Origin: a candidate division WS1 bacterium
GTDB lineage: Bacteria > Armatimonadota > Zipacnadia > Zipacnadales > Zipacnadaceae
DNA length: 33,513 nucleotides
Direction: 5' to 3'
NCBI GenBank assembly: GCA_012523355.1
Contig: JAAYIR010000142.1
Location: 1 to 33,513, forward strand
Shown: in pieces, positions 15,588 through 24,322 of the stretch
How the letters are laid out: each line of letters starts with the position of its first letter
Numbering within the stretch: position 1 is the stretch's first letter
Made by a program: the position numbers and the translations under genes
The notes under the pieces: generated by a model
Databases searched by the model: none
The model's input: only the letters and a program-made list of their open reading frames with translations
What the model was told of the DNA's origin: nothing

Positions 15588-18065
15588 CTAGCCCCCCTCC
15601 GCCGTAGGCAGGGTGGACCACATCAGCCCACACTCACGTAGTGAGGCGATGAATCCCTGCGCGGCTTCCAGATACGTCCCCTCAAATTGACCAGCGGTGA
15701 GGGCCAGGCCACGTTCCCGGAGCGTTGCCAACTCCGCCTCCGACAGCCCGAGAAGCTGTGCGGACTCTACCCGCCAGGTCGGCATCCCAGCCTGACGGAG
15801 GGCGTCTTGCCGGACTTGGAGCTCCTCCGCCGAGACGATCATCTGCGCGAAGGTCTCCTCCGGCGTGAGCGCAATCAGGGCCTCCATCCGATCTGCCAGC
15901 ACGAGCATGGCTTGCCCGACCTGGCGCTTCAGGTTAATGAGCGCCGCAGCCTGGCGTTCGATCCCGGGTTCGTCGTTTGCCAGGTATGCGCCACCCAGTC
16001 GATCGCGCGTGATTTGCGCGGCTCGCAGCTTGCTCCACAGGTCCGTACTCGCCGCGAGCATCGAGTTGTAGGCCTGAAGCTTCTCGGGCGGCAAGCCGGC
16101 TCCCTCGGGCAAGGGCTCGTAGACAACGGGCTGCGGCGTCGCCACCTGGTCGAAGTCCGGACGCGGCGGGTCACCCCCGAGAGCCTGGCTGATGTCCCCG
16201 GCCATCGAGAAGATGCCGTCGGTGATCCCGCCCAGCAGATGGCCCCGCGGGTCGGCCACTCCCCCGATCTGACCTGCGATCCACATCGCCGGCCCGCCGG
16301 TGAGCAGGTCACAGAAGCTTGTGAACTTGGAGAACATGTCCATCGCCTTCTTGCTGCGTTCCAGGACCTCCTTGCTGGCATGATTCTCCTGATGATTGGG
16401 AGTGGATTCGTTGCGTTTGGGACGGGGTCGAGGCTTGAACCATGGAAGCCCACGGCCTGAGGGGGAGAGTCGCTGGCGCCCGGTACTCCCCGGCGTCGCG
16501 ACACCCCTGGAGGGGCGGTAGGGGCGCAGCTCGCGTCTACCGTACACCGCCATCGGTACCGTGGAAATCGCGCCTGGCATGCCGTTTCCGAAGAAGCCGA
16601 GGCAGAGTCTGAAGGGGGAGGTCGGCGCGGAACTGCGCAGCCCCTCGCCGGGAGCGGTGGCCTCGATCTCTCCTTGCGCGTATTGAATCAGCAAGGCTTG
16701 CCAGGCCTCGTAGGCAGGATTGGCCAGCAGAAGATCAACCTGGTCGTTCTCTTCCGCGGCAGCGGAGAGTACTTGCCACAGGGCTTGGGCATAGTTGCCC
16801 AGGTCCGACAACTGTCCCAGCGTGGCCTTATGCACGGGTTCGGGAACTTGCGCGGGGGCTGAGGCGGCCGCCGTCTTGAGGAGCTGCTCCACCTCCGCGC
16901 GGTGGGCTACGGCCCAGGCGTAGCGGTCGGGTAGGTTGACTGCGGCGCTGCTGAGCACAGGCGTGCCCCTACCTGAGGGCAGGCCCAGAAGCGTGTAACC
17001 CGTGTTTGCGGCGTCGAAAGTACTAACCCCAGCGGGATGCAGGCGATCCGTAGCCGAGAGATGGATGGCGCGGAAAGGGCAGATCTGTACTCCGTCGTCG
17101 CCGGGTACTGTGGTCGAAATCCCTCCGGCGTACTCGGTAGTAATCCTCTCGCCGCGCGGCCCGGTAATGGACGTGAGGCGTCCGAGTTGGTCGCGCTCAA
17201 CGATTAGCCCGCCGGGTTGCGACACCTGCAGTGCGGTCTCCGGGTAGCTCACCGGCACGTAGGCCACAAAATAGCCTGCGGGGTCAAAGGACCAGCGCCC
17301 CTCAGGGATCTCACGGTCCTCCTTGGAGGGGGGAGGGTCTCCGGTCTGAACTGCCACCCCCGCGATTTCCGTGTAGTCGGTGATCTTGTTGGTAAACATC
17401 GTGCGCAGGTCATTCTCGATCTCCAGTGCCCGCTGCACGGGCTCAGGAAGATCGGCGAAAGACACGTTGACGAGGTCGGTCGGGATAATGGCGGCGGCGC
17501 CGCGCTGAAGTTGACGCAGGTCCTCTCTGCTTAGCAGGGCCTGGGCGGCTTCCTGCAGCGAGGGGGCCATCTTATCTACCGGAGTGCGAGCCAACAAAGC
17601 CCAGATCAGCAACTGCACCTCCTGCTGGGGGATCTCGGGATGGGCCACGGAGTTCTGCAGCAGGTTATCCAGAATCTGGGCCCCGGGACCCTTGAGCGGC
17701 GCGAGAACATACCCGTTGCCGTGTGCGCCGGGAGCATACGCACCGGCATGCAGGCAGTAACTCTGGCAGAAGAAGTCATAGGCGCCGGGCGCCAGCAGGA
17801 ACTCTCCGGTTGGACTGCAGGGCATCTCGCCCAGCGGGGTCAGAACCCGCGGGTCATAGTGGTCGAGGAAGGGCACCTCAGTCAGCACATCAGCCAGACT
17901 GGTGGTAATCCAGGGACCCTCGCTCCGCAGGCGGTCTAGCCCGGGAATGGGCACCTGGATGGTCGGTTTCGGAATCGGGGGCTTGGGTACCGGAATCGGT
18001 AGATCAAGAGCAGAGGCAGCCACACACGCCAGCGCGAGACAGACGGCCAGGAGCATTCGGTACAT
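15588..18065 (-). CDS. Large secreted protein of unknown function
   Basis: 825 residues from ATG 18065, chosen because GGAGGAG sits at 18071-18077; the GTG two codons earlier lies inside that ribosome site. The first 20 residues (MYRMLLAVCLALACVAASA) are a signal peptide with a likely cut after ASA. A Pro/Ile/Val/Lys-rich linker (LPIPVPKPPIPKP) follows. Residues about 60-150 form a compact unit with SPTGEFLLAPGAYDF, a CQSYC pair of cysteines and PGAHGNGYVLAPLKG, then VQLLIWALLA. Around 300-320 there is a single YD/Rhs-like phrase, RDQLGRLTSITGPRG. A basic, proline-rich stretch near 540-575 separates a helical C-terminal part. I do not recognise a family. The protein is probably exported to periplasm or surface. 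It is divergent from the B12 riboswitch unit, with no evidence that it shares that control. Confidence 0.65.
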   Translation of the reverse strand: MYRMLLAVCLALACVAASALDLPIPVPKPPIPKPTIQVPIPGLDRLRSEGPWITTSLADVLTEVPFLDHYDPRVLTPLGEMPCSPTGEFLLAPGAYDFFCQSYCLHAGAYAPGAHGNGYVLAPLKGPGAQILDNLLQNSVAHPEIPQQEVQLLIWALLARTPVDKMAPSLQEAAQALLSREDLRQLQRGAAAIIPTDLVNVSFADLPEPVQRALEIENDLRTMFTNKITDYTEIAGVAVQTGDPPPSKEDREIPEGRWSFDPAGYFVAYVPVSYPETALQVSQPGGLIVERDQLGRLTSITGPRGERITTEYAGGISTTVPGDDGVQICPFRAIHLSATDRLHPAGVSTFDAANTGYTLLGLPSGRGTPVLSSAAVNLPDRYAWAVAHRAEVEQLLKTAAASAPAQVPEPVHKATLGQLSDLGNYAQALWQVLSAAAEENDQVDLLLANPAYEAWQALLIQYAQGEIEATAPGEGLRSSAPTSPFRLCLGFFGNGMPGAISTVPMAVYGRRELRPYRPSRGVATPGSTGRQRLSPSGRGLPWFKPRPRPKRNESTPNHQENHASKEVLERSKKAMDMFSKFTSFCDLLTGGPAMWIAGQIGGVADPRGHLLGGITDGIFSMAGDISQALGGDPPRPDFDQVATPQPVVYEPLPEGAGLPPEKLQAYNSMLAASTDLWSKLRAAQITRDRLGGAYLANDEPGIERQAAALINLKRQVGQAMLVLADRMEALIALTPEETFAQMIVSAEELQVRQDALRQAGMPTWRVESAQLLGLSEAELATLRERGLALTAGQFEGTYLEAAQGFIASLRECGLMWSTLPTAEGG

Positions 18066-18144
18066 AGCCACTCCTCCTTGTCGTGGATTGAGCGCTACTG
18101 CTTAATTCGCCGCCGCAGAGGTAATACCCTGCGAAAATTGGGTC

Positions 18145-18173
18145 TTGACCTGCCGGAAGAAATCTGGTACGGT
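18145..18173 (+). promoter_or_regulatory. Candidate promoter of the B12 riboswitch operon
   Basis: TTGACC at 18145-18150 and TACGGT at 18168-18173 with a 17-base spacer, just upstream of the first conserved base pairs of the riboswitch. The -35 box is good and the -10 box poor. Confidence 0.4.
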
Positions 18174-18197
18174 ACTCGCACACAACTGAATACGGTT

Positions 18198-18360
18198 CGC
18201 TTGCGCAGGGCGCGAGAGTCTAACGCGCCAAGGAAGACGGTGAGAATCCGTCACTGCCCCGCAACTGTGAGCGGCGACGAAATCCGCATCAGGCCACCCT
18301 CCGGGGGAAGGCGCGGAGAGTAGGATGACCCGCAAGTCAGGAGACTGCTGCGCAGGTGTG
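18198..18360 (+). promoter_or_regulatory. Cobalamin (vitamin B12) riboswitch
   Basis: The conserved core is easy to see: GACGGTGAGAATCCGTC near 18236-18252, CACTGCCCCGCAACTGTGA, GGCCACC near 18292, and the B12 box around AAGTCAGGAGAC at 18334-18345. The closing helix pairs CTTGCGCAG (18200-18208) with CTGCGCAGG (18348-18356), nine pairs with one G-U. This is the adenosylcobalamin-type aptamer in its full form. It is followed by an intrinsic terminator and the pseudopilin-btuFDC genes, so the likely action is premature termination when B12 is plentiful. Confidence 0.95.
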
Positions 18361-18365
18361 CCTTG

Positions 18366-18387
18366 ATCCTTTCGATGGGCGAAGGAT
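18366..18387 (+). promoter_or_regulatory. Hairpin between riboswitch and terminator
   Basis: ATCCTTTCG (18366-18374) can pair with CGAAGGAT (18380-18387) with one bulged T. It may take part in the switch between terminated and read-through forms, but no clear antiterminator pairing with the terminator stem was worked out. Confidence 0.35.
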
Positions 18388-18408
18388 GGGGCTGTCTCTG
18401 TTAAAAGA

Positions 18409-18439
18409 CCGCTGCTTCCCCTCGAAGCGGCGGTTTTTT
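18409..18439 (+). terminator. Intrinsic terminator acting as riboswitch expression platform
   Basis: CCGCTGCTTC (18409-18418) pairs with GAAGCGGCGG (18424-18433) over ten pairs with one G-U, with a five-base loop and six T directly after (18434-18439). It stands between the B12 aptamer and the first gene, as expected for transcription control. Confidence 0.88.
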
Positions 18440-18486
18440 GTGTTCCGCGCCGGCGAACCGCAGACTAATCTTACAGGAGGCAGGAA

Positions 18487-19242
18487 ATGTATTCTCGCTC
18501 GTACAACTCACGCCGGGGCTTCACCCTCATTGAGCTGTTGGTGGTGATCGCGATAATCGCGATTCTGGCCGCTATCCTGTTCCCGGTCTTCGCCCGGGCC
18601 CGGGAGAAGGCGACGCAAACTAGCTGCCTGGCCAATGTCAAGCAGCTTGGCCTGGCTATGCTGATGTACGCCCACGACTACGACGACATGCTACCGCCCG
18701 GGGACTACTACACGGGCGCGGCCTGGGATCAGGAATGGGCCTGGGACTTCTTCGTGGATTACTCCGTGTACCCGGCCACCTGGAAGCTGGGGTTCATCGG
18801 CCCCTACACCCAGAACGAGCAACTGGCGGTTTGCCCGTCGCTGATTGGCGCGAACGCCTTCGGGCGTCCCAGCTCGGGCTATGCCTACAACGCCTATCTG
18901 GCGGGAATGGGTAAGGATGCGGGGGGCGCTTATACCCCACCCACCTGCATGCTCGACCGCATCAACCATCCGGCCGAAACGGTCCTGCTGGCAGACAGCG
19001 CCGCCTGGTCAAGCTGGACCAGTGAGTTGATCCAGAACAACATCCTCCGCGCCCCCAACGATCCCATGCGGGCGGCCTGGGGCACTGGGCCCAACGTGCA
19101 TTTCCGTCACAACGGCAGCGCCAACATCTGTTACACTGATGGACACGCCAAGGCGATAGCCACGAAGTTCAACGTCAGTCCGAACGATCCGCTGCTCGCC
19201 GATCTTTCCGCGGACGATTCGGCGTACCATCCGGACGCCTGA
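18487..19242 (+). CDS. Type II secretion/type IV pilus-like pseudopilin with C-terminal H-x-DGH motif
   Basis: 251 residues. The start [20 protein letters not shown] is a class III prepilin signal: cleavage between G11 and F12, with Glu at mature position 5 (E16), followed by a hydrophobic helix ending [29 protein letters not shown] follows, and the globular part ends with [16 protein letters not shown]. This layout matches the very abundant DUF1559/H-X9-DG style pseudopilins of Planctomycetota and Armatimonadota. They are thought to form envelope filaments or secretion-related structures, but few have a known job. AGGAGG at 18475-18480 supports the ATG. The gene is the first after the B12 riboswitch and terminator and lies 25 bases before btuF, so it should be B12-repressed and could help B12 reach the transporter. 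That role is inference. Confidence 0.85.
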   Translation: MYSRSYNSRRGFTLIELLVVIAIIAILAAILFPVFARAREKATQTSCLANVKQLGLAMLMYAHDYDDMLPPGDYYTGAAWDQEWAWDFFVDYSVYPATWKLGFIGPYTQNEQLAVCPSLIGANAFGRPSSGYAYNAYLAGMGKDAGGAYTPPTCMLDRINHPAETVLLADSAAWSSWTSELIQNNILRAPNDPMRAAWGTGPNVHFRHNGSANICYTDGHAKAIATKFNVSPNDPLLADLSADDSAYHPDA

Positions 19243-19267
19243 CCGAGATTTGAGGCAGGGGGTCGCG

Positions 19268-20284
19268 GTGCGACGCATGCAGTTCATAATCGGTGTGATC
19301 CTGGCTCTGCTCCTGCTGGCAGGAGCGGTGCTAATGTGGAGTCCGCGCGTTATGCCCCCGCCCGGACCCCGGGCCACCGCGCCCGGGCCCCCTGCCTCTG
19401 CCTTTCCTCTGAGTTTCACTGACGCGTTGGGCCGCGAGATCACACTGGCCCGGCCTGCGAACAGGATCATAACCCTCTCACCGAATCTCGCTGAGACCGT
19501 CTGCGCGGTGGGCGCTGCCGACCAGCTGGTGGGCGTGGATGAGTATACCCGTTATCCCCCCGCGGCCGCTGCCAAGACGAAAGTCGGAGGCATCATCAAT
19601 CCCGACCTGGAGAAGATTCTGGCCCTGCAGCCGGACCTGATCCTGGTGGCTCGCGGACTGGACAAGCAGCTCATCACCCGCCTGCAGGAACTCGCCTGTC
19701 CGGTGGCGGCCTTCGACCCGCAATCCGTGGAAGAAGTCCTGGAGCTTGTCGAGGATGTCGGCCAGCTCAGCGGGCGGCAGGAGCAGGCACGGAAGCTGGT
19801 ATCCGGCCTGCGTGCGCGGCTAGACCGGGTGCGGGCCGCGGCTCAGGCTGGCAGCCACAGCCCACGTGTGCTGCTGATCATCACCTGGGACGGTTTGTTT
19901 GTGGGCGGGGTCGGTGGCTATGCCCATGACCTGATTGCCACCGCGGGTGGGCTGAACGCGGTGACGTTGATGAAAGGCATATCGCCGCACCAGCCTTGGC
20001 CCACTGTAACACGTGAGCTGGTGGTAGCGAGCGACCCGGAGGTCATCGTGTTCGCCGGCGGCATGGGCGTGGTACCCGGAGGCCAGACACCAGCGGAGAC
20101 GCTGGCCGTGCTGCGCAAGGACCCTGCCTGGGCACGTCTGAGCGCGGTCCGTACGGGACGGGTGGTGCGGATTGAGGACGACGTGCTGACCATCCCTGGC
20201 CCACGGCTCTTCGACGGGCTGGAAGCTCTGCAGAAGGCGCTGGGCTGCTGCCCGCCAGGAGGAAGTCATGCCGAAACCGGGTGA
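19268..20284 (+). CDS. btuF: Vitamin B12 ABC transporter substrate-binding protein BtuF (membrane-anchored)
   Basis: About 338 residues from GTG 19268, preceded by a G-rich ribosome site (GGGGG at 19258-19262); TTG 19250 and ATG 19277 are alternatives. An N-terminal hydrophobic helix (FIIGVILALLLLAGAVLMW) with no lipobox probably anchors it in the membrane, followed by a Pro/Ala linker. The rest is a class III periplasmic-binding fold: RIITLSPNLAETVCAVGAADQLVGV, VGGIINPDLEKILALQPDLIL, GGYAHDLIATAGGLNAV and DPEVIVFAGG. This family binds cobalamin, haem or iron-siderophores. The B12 riboswitch upstream makes cobalamin the likely ligand. It overlaps the ATPase gene by 17 bases. The mature C-terminus has an odd CC pair followed by a Gly/Pro end. 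Confidence 0.85.
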   Translation: MRRMQFIIGVILALLLLAGAVLMWSPRVMPPPGPRATAPGPPASAFPLSFTDALGREITLARPANRIITLSPNLAETVCAVGAADQLVGVDEYTRYPPAAAAKTKVGGIINPDLEKILALQPDLILVARGLDKQLITRLQELACPVAAFDPQSVEEVLELVEDVGQLSGRQEQARKLVSGLRARLDRVRAAAQAGSHSPRVLLIITWDGLFVGGVGGYAHDLIATAGGLNAVTLMKGISPHQPWPTVTRELVVASDPEVIVFAGGMGVVPGGQTPAETLAVLRKDPAWARLSAVRTGRVVRIEDDVLTIPGPRLFDGLEALQKALGCCPPGGSHAETG

Positions 20285-21080
20285 AGCGGCGCTGGAGCTA
20301 CGCCACGCGATATGCGCGTATGACCGCCAGCCGGCGCTTAGCGGCGTGGACCTGCGCATTGAGCCCGGAGAGTTCCTGGGCGTGATTGGCCCCAACGGGG
20401 CGGGCAAGAGCACCTTGCTGCGTGCCATGAGCGGGACCCTGCCCCTGAGTGGGGGAGAGGCGCGACTCTACGGACGCAGGCTGGGCGAGTACCGGCGGCG
20501 GGAAATCGCTCGCCTGCTCGCCGTAGTGCCGGCGCCGGGTATGCCAGTGTTTGCCTTCACGGCCCGGGAGCATGTGGCCATGGGGCGCACGCCCTATCTC
20601 GGGCACCTGCAGCCCGATCGTCCACAGGATGCGGAGGCTGTGGAACGTGCGCTAGCAGCGATGGATGCCACCCACCTCGCCGAGCGGATGGTCACCGAAC
20701 TTTCTGCTGGAGAGTGGCAACGAGTGAGCATTGCGCAATCCCTGGCGCAGGAAGCCCATATCCTGCTTCTGGATGAACCTACGGCCTTCCTGGACTTGCG
20801 CCATCAGCGGGAGATCTCCGAGCTTCTGGCGCGTCTCAATGCGGAGCAGGATCTGACCCTGGTCTGGGTCTCGCACGACCTGAACTTGGCCGCGGAGTAC
20901 TGCGCCCGTCTGGTGGTGCTGGCTGAAGGTCGCGTACGCGCCACAGGGCCGCCCGAGGCCGTGCTGACCGAACCGCTGATTGCGGAGGTCTATGGCGCTC
21001 CCGTTCAGGTAGACCAGGGGCCCGGGGGCAGGCCACGGGTCACGCTTCTCTCAGAGCGAGCACTGGAGGCGCAGTCGTGA
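20268..21080 (+). CDS. btuD: Vitamin B12 ABC transporter ATP-binding protein BtuD
   Basis: 270 residues of the FecE/BtuD class of ABC ATPases. Walker A is GPNGAGKST (41-49), the signature is LSAGEWQR starting at L145, Walker B is ILLLDEPTAFLDLR with D169 and E170, and the switch His lies in WVSHDLNLAAEY. The signature has Ala in place of the usual first Gly (LSGGE), a tolerated but less common variant. Start ATG lies 17 bases inside the end of btuF, and its stop overlaps the permease start by four bases, so the three are translationally coupled. Works as a dimer on the cytoplasmic face of BtuC to drive cobalamin import. Confidence 0.9.
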   Translation: MPKPGEAALELRHAICAYDRQPALSGVDLRIEPGEFLGVIGPNGAGKSTLLRAMSGTLPLSGGEARLYGRRLGEYRRREIARLLAVVPAPGMPVFAFTAREHVAMGRTPYLGHLQPDRPQDAEAVERALAAMDATHLAERMVTELSAGEWQRVSIAQSLAQEAHILLLDEPTAFLDLRHQREISELLARLNAEQDLTLVWVSHDLNLAAEYCARLVVLAEGRVRATGPPEAVLTEPLIAEVYGAPVQVDQGPGGRPRVTLLSERALEAQS

Positions 21081-22105
21081 GCCGCTGGCGGAAGATGGCC
21101 GTGATGCTGGCGCTCCTGGCGCTGCTGATTGAGGCAACCGCGCTTTCGCTGGCCACCGGACCTGCTCCTCTCCCCGCCGGACGTGCTCTCCGGATTTTGC
21201 TCTCCCCGCTGCCCGGCCTGCAAGATCTGGGGGCCGACGCCTCGCCGACGGATCGCGACATTGTCCTCCAGGTGCGTCTACCGCGGCTGCTGTTGGGGTT
21301 TCTGGTGGGCGCTGCCCTGGCGGTCGCGGGCGTGTTGATGCAGGCGCTGTTTCAGAACCCCATGGCGGAGCCCTCTATCATTGGGGTGTCCTCTGGGGCG
21401 GCGCTGGGGGCCACCATAGCGCTGGTACTGGGGCAGACCTACCAGGCGGTGAGTGGTGTGCCGCTGCCGCTATTTGCCTTCACCGGGGCGTTGGGGGTGA
21501 GCGGGCTTGTGTACCTGCTGTCAAGACGGGGCGGGCGCACGCCCGTCGGTCTGCTCCTGCTCACCGGCATTGCGGTGGGCTCACTCTGTTCTGCGCTGGC
21601 TTCGCTCATCCTGGTGCGCGGCAATAACGGGCAGGTGACCGACGTGGTGTTCTGGATGATGGGCAGCGTCGCCTATCAGGGCTGGGGCCACGTGCGCATG
21701 CTGTTGCCATATGCGTTAGCTGGAGCCTGCGTGGCGTTCGCCTACTCAAGGGACCTCAATGCGCTGCTCCTGGGGGATGAGCAGGCCGCACACCTGGGAA
21801 TTGCCGTCGAGCGGGTCAAGCTACTGCTGCTGGCGTGTGGGGCCTTGCTGGCGGGGGCTGCGGTCGCGGTGGCCGGGATTGTGGGCTTCGTGGGGTTGGT
21901 GGTCCCTCACGTGATGCGGCTGTTGTTGGGACCGGACCATCGCCTACTCACCCCGGCCAGCTTCCTCGGCGGCGGGCTGGTGGTGATTGTCGCCGCCCTG
22001 GTAGCCACGATGCTGGGAGCGGTCCCGCTGGGGATCATTACCTCGCTCTTGGGCGCGCCTTTCTTCCTCTACCTGCTGCACCGGCAGGGCAAGTACCGCT
22101 TCTGA
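21077..22105 (+). CDS. btuC: Vitamin B12 ABC transporter permease BtuC (FecCD family)
   Basis: 342 residues with about ten membrane helices. Typical FecCD landmarks are LRLPRLLLGFLVGAALAVAG-like (VRLPRLLLGFLVGA), LMQALFQNPMAEPSIIGVSSGAALGA, VVFWMMGS, LLLGDEQAAHLGI and the ATPase-coupling segment VGFVGLVVPHVMRLLLGPDHR. Members form dimers that pass cobalamin, haem or siderophores across the inner membrane. GTG start overlapping the btuD stop. The gene order F-D-C directly after a B12 riboswitch makes cobalamin the substrate. No TonB-dependent BtuB receptor is present in the window. Confidence 0.9.
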   Translation: MSRWRKMAVMLALLALLIEATALSLATGPAPLPAGRALRILLSPLPGLQDLGADASPTDRDIVLQVRLPRLLLGFLVGAALAVAGVLMQALFQNPMAEPSIIGVSSGAALGATIALVLGQTYQAVSGVPLPLFAFTGALGVSGLVYLLSRRGGRTPVGLLLLTGIAVGSLCSALASLILVRGNNGQVTDVVFWMMGSVAYQGWGHVRMLLPYALAGACVAFAYSRDLNALLLGDEQAAHLGIAVERVKLLLLACGALLAGAAVAVAGIVGFVGLVVPHVMRLLLGPDHRLLTPASFLGGGLVVIVAALVATMLGAVPLGIITSLLGAPFFLYLLHRQGKYRF

Positions 22106-22120
22106 CCGCTCCTGCGAACC

Positions 22121-22135
22121 ACGGGCCACTCCCGT
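22121..22135. terminator. Weak hairpin between convergent btuC and RNase G genes
   Basis: ACGGG (22121-22125) pairs with CCCGT (22131-22135) around a five-base loop in the 36-base gap between two stop codons. No T-run is present on either strand, so a terminator role is only suggested by position. Confidence 0.25.
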
Positions 22136-22141
22136 CACGGA

Positions 22142-24241
22142 CTATTCGTCCTTGACTCCGCCCTGTTCCGGGGTCTTTCCGGCGTTGTCAGAGGCGGCGG
22201 ATGCGGCCTTTTTGGATCGGCCTCGCCCGCGACTCCCTCGACGACGCTTTTTCTTCGGGGGGCTATCTGCCGGTGTCTCAGCGGAAGTTTCTGCCGCCTT
22301 AGGTTGCGAAGTAGGAGGAGGCTCCGTCGGCACTTCTGCCTCGGTCTTCTTTCTCCTTGTGAGAGTGAGCAAGCGCTTCAGCGGAGAGACCGGTTGGGGT
22401 TTCCCCTGGGATTCGGTCGCGGGTTTGTCCGGGGAAGCCGTGGTGGGCTGAGCTTCTGCAGAGGAGTCTCTGCCCTCCTGCTGGGCGGTGCTCTTGCTGC
22501 TGCGGCGTCGGCGTCTCTTGGCAGGGGCCTTGGTCCCGGCCTCTGCGGCGGAAGAAGTCTCATGCCCCAGCGGGGTGCCGCGCAGGTAGGAGTTGCTGAC
22601 CTTGGTGAGCCGCACCTGAACCGGCTCTGAGACGGACGAGGACAGCTCGGGCACCTCCAAGACACAGCCCTCCACCAGCGCACGCAGGTCCGGGTGCTGC
22701 TGTCCGCGCAAGATCTGCTCTGGCGTGACCTCCAGCACGGCCTCGGCTCGGAAGGACATGAAGCGCTTGCGGAACTCCTCCTGTGGTCCCTGCTCAATCT
22801 CGTACGATTCCGGGTGGATTGCACGTGTGGCCCGAACGTACACCGGGACGCCCACTTCGTTCTCCAGCGCCTCGGCTTCCTCACCCTGGGGCCCAATCAG
22901 TGCCAGGGCACACAGGGGGTCCAGGAGGACATGTATGGCTTGTTTGGGCTTTTCCAGGGCGTACTGACGAATCTCGTTGAGCGCGCGCCGGGCTACCGTC
23001 TCGGCGTCGAGAATCTTTCCGCTGCCCGCGCAGCATGGGCACGGAGTAAGCAGCCGCTCCGTAAGACTGACTCCGGTGCGCTTGCGAGTCATCTCCACCA
23101 GCCCCAGCCGGGTGATGTGCATGATCCGCGTCCGCATCCGATCCTCAGCAAAGGCCTGGCGCAGGGCGGTCATCACTTGCTTCCGGTGGGTGGCGTTGTC
23201 CATGTCAATGAAGTCAATCACGATGATGCCGCCGATGTCGCGGAGCCGAAGCTGCCGAGCGATCTCCTGACAGGCGTCCAGGTTGGTGACCAGAACAGTC
23301 TTCTCGAGGCTGGAGGTGCCCGTGAACTTGCCGGTGTTGACATCAATGGTGGTCAAGGCGGTGGTGCCCTCGATGTTCAGGTGCCCACCGTGGGGGAGCA
23401 TGATCTTGGAGCGCAGTGCGCGGGCAATCTCCTCATCCACCCCGAAATGCGCGAAGATAGGCTCCGGTTCGCGGTAGAGCTTGATCTTGCCGCGCAGCGG
23501 GGGGGCCGTGTTCCCCACCAGGTTGAGAGCCTGGTCATAGGTGACCTTGTCGTCTATGTAGAAGTTGTCTATGTCTTCGGAGAAGATGTCGCGGACGACT
23601 TCGAAGACCAGGCTAAGGTCGGCGTGGATCAAGGCCGGGGCCTTGCTCTGTGCGGCCTTGCTTTCGATGGAGCGCCAGACCTTGGTGAGGAATCTGATGT
23701 CGCGCTCGAAGTCCTCGGCACGGGCCTCCTCAGCACGGGTGCGGACAATCAGGCCGAAGCCCTCGGGTCGCAGCTTCGCCGCCAGATCACGCAGGCGCTT
23801 GCGTTCGGCGTCATCCTCAATTTTCTTGGAGACGCCAACCTTGTTGTCCTGGGTGGTCAGCACCAGGTAACGGCCCGGGAGGGAGATGTGGCGGGTGGCG
23901 CGGGCGCCCTTGGTCTCCAGTGGCCCCTTGGTCACTTGAACCAGGAAGACATCCCCCTTCTTCACCACGTCCTGAATGCGGGGGAGGTTTCCGCTGTGGC
24001 GTGCACCGCGTGGCGGCTCTTCGGGGAGCGCATCAGAGACATGCATGAAGGCGTTGCGCTCAATGCCGGCATCTACGAAACAAGCATCCAACCCCGCAAC
24101 TGCGTCCGTGACCCTCGCCAGGTAGATGTTTCCGACTACGTCCTCTTCTCCCTCATACTTCAGTTCCAGCAGCTTCCCGTCCTGCATGATCGCGATTCGC
24201 GTTTGCAGACGGTCAACGTTGGCAATGATGTCCAGCGACAT
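22142..24241 (-). CDS. rng: Ribonuclease G/E family protein with long basic C-terminal tail
   Basis: 699 residues. The N-terminal half is a complete RNase E/G catalytic core: an S1-like domain with VGNIYLARV, the AFMHVSD turn, the DNase I-like site with D300 (TTIDVNTG) and D343 (IIVIDFIDMD), and the zinc link C401/C404 in PCPCCAGSGK. These enzymes cut single-stranded AU-rich RNA, in rRNA maturation, tRNA processing and mRNA decay. Residues about 500-570 form an extra domain I do not recognise. The last 130 residues are disordered-looking and charged, with several Lys/Arg blocks (KRRRRR, KKKRRRG), Ala, Pro, Ser and Thr, and probably bind RNA or partner proteins, as the RNase E tail does. It stands last in the nine-gene minus-strand run, 81 bases after the DUF2344 gene, the partner order known from other phyla. 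No rplU/rpmA follows. Confidence 0.92.
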   Translation of the reverse strand: MSLDIIANVDRLQTRIAIMQDGKLLELKYEGEEDVVGNIYLARVTDAVAGLDACFVDAGIERNAFMHVSDALPEEPPRGARHSGNLPRIQDVVKKGDVFLVQVTKGPLETKGARATRHISLPGRYLVLTTQDNKVGVSKKIEDDAERKRLRDLAAKLRPEGFGLIVRTRAEEARAEDFERDIRFLTKVWRSIESKAAQSKAPALIHADLSLVFEVVRDIFSEDIDNFYIDDKVTYDQALNLVGNTAPPLRGKIKLYREPEPIFAHFGVDEEIARALRSKIMLPHGGHLNIEGTTALTTIDVNTGKFTGTSSLEKTVLVTNLDACQEIARQLRLRDIGGIIVIDFIDMDNATHRKQVMTALRQAFAEDRMRTRIMHITRLGLVEMTRKRTGVSLTERLLTPCPCCAGSGKILDAETVARRALNEIRQYALEKPKQAIHVLLDPLCALALIGPQGEEAEALENEVGVPVYVRATRAIHPESYEIEQGPQEEFRKRFMSFRAEAVLEVTPEQILRGQQHPDLRALVEGCVLEVPELSSSVSEPVQVRLTKVSNSYLRGTPLGHETSSAAEAGTKAPAKRRRRRSSKSTAQQEGRDSSAEAQPTTASPDKPATESQGKPQPVSPLKRLLTLTRRKKTEAEVPTEPPPTSQPKAAETSAETPADSPPKKKRRRGSRGRGRSKKAASAASDNAGKTPEQGGVKDE

Positions 24242-24322
24242 TTGTCAAACCTCTCTGGTCGGGGGACAGGCACAGAAGCACAGACTCCCGTAACCATCCA
24301 GACGACCCAAAAATGTGAAGCG

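Noticed and set aside
18078-18323. Small open frame across the B12 aptamer
   Set aside because: It covers conserved riboswitch elements and has no ribosome site.
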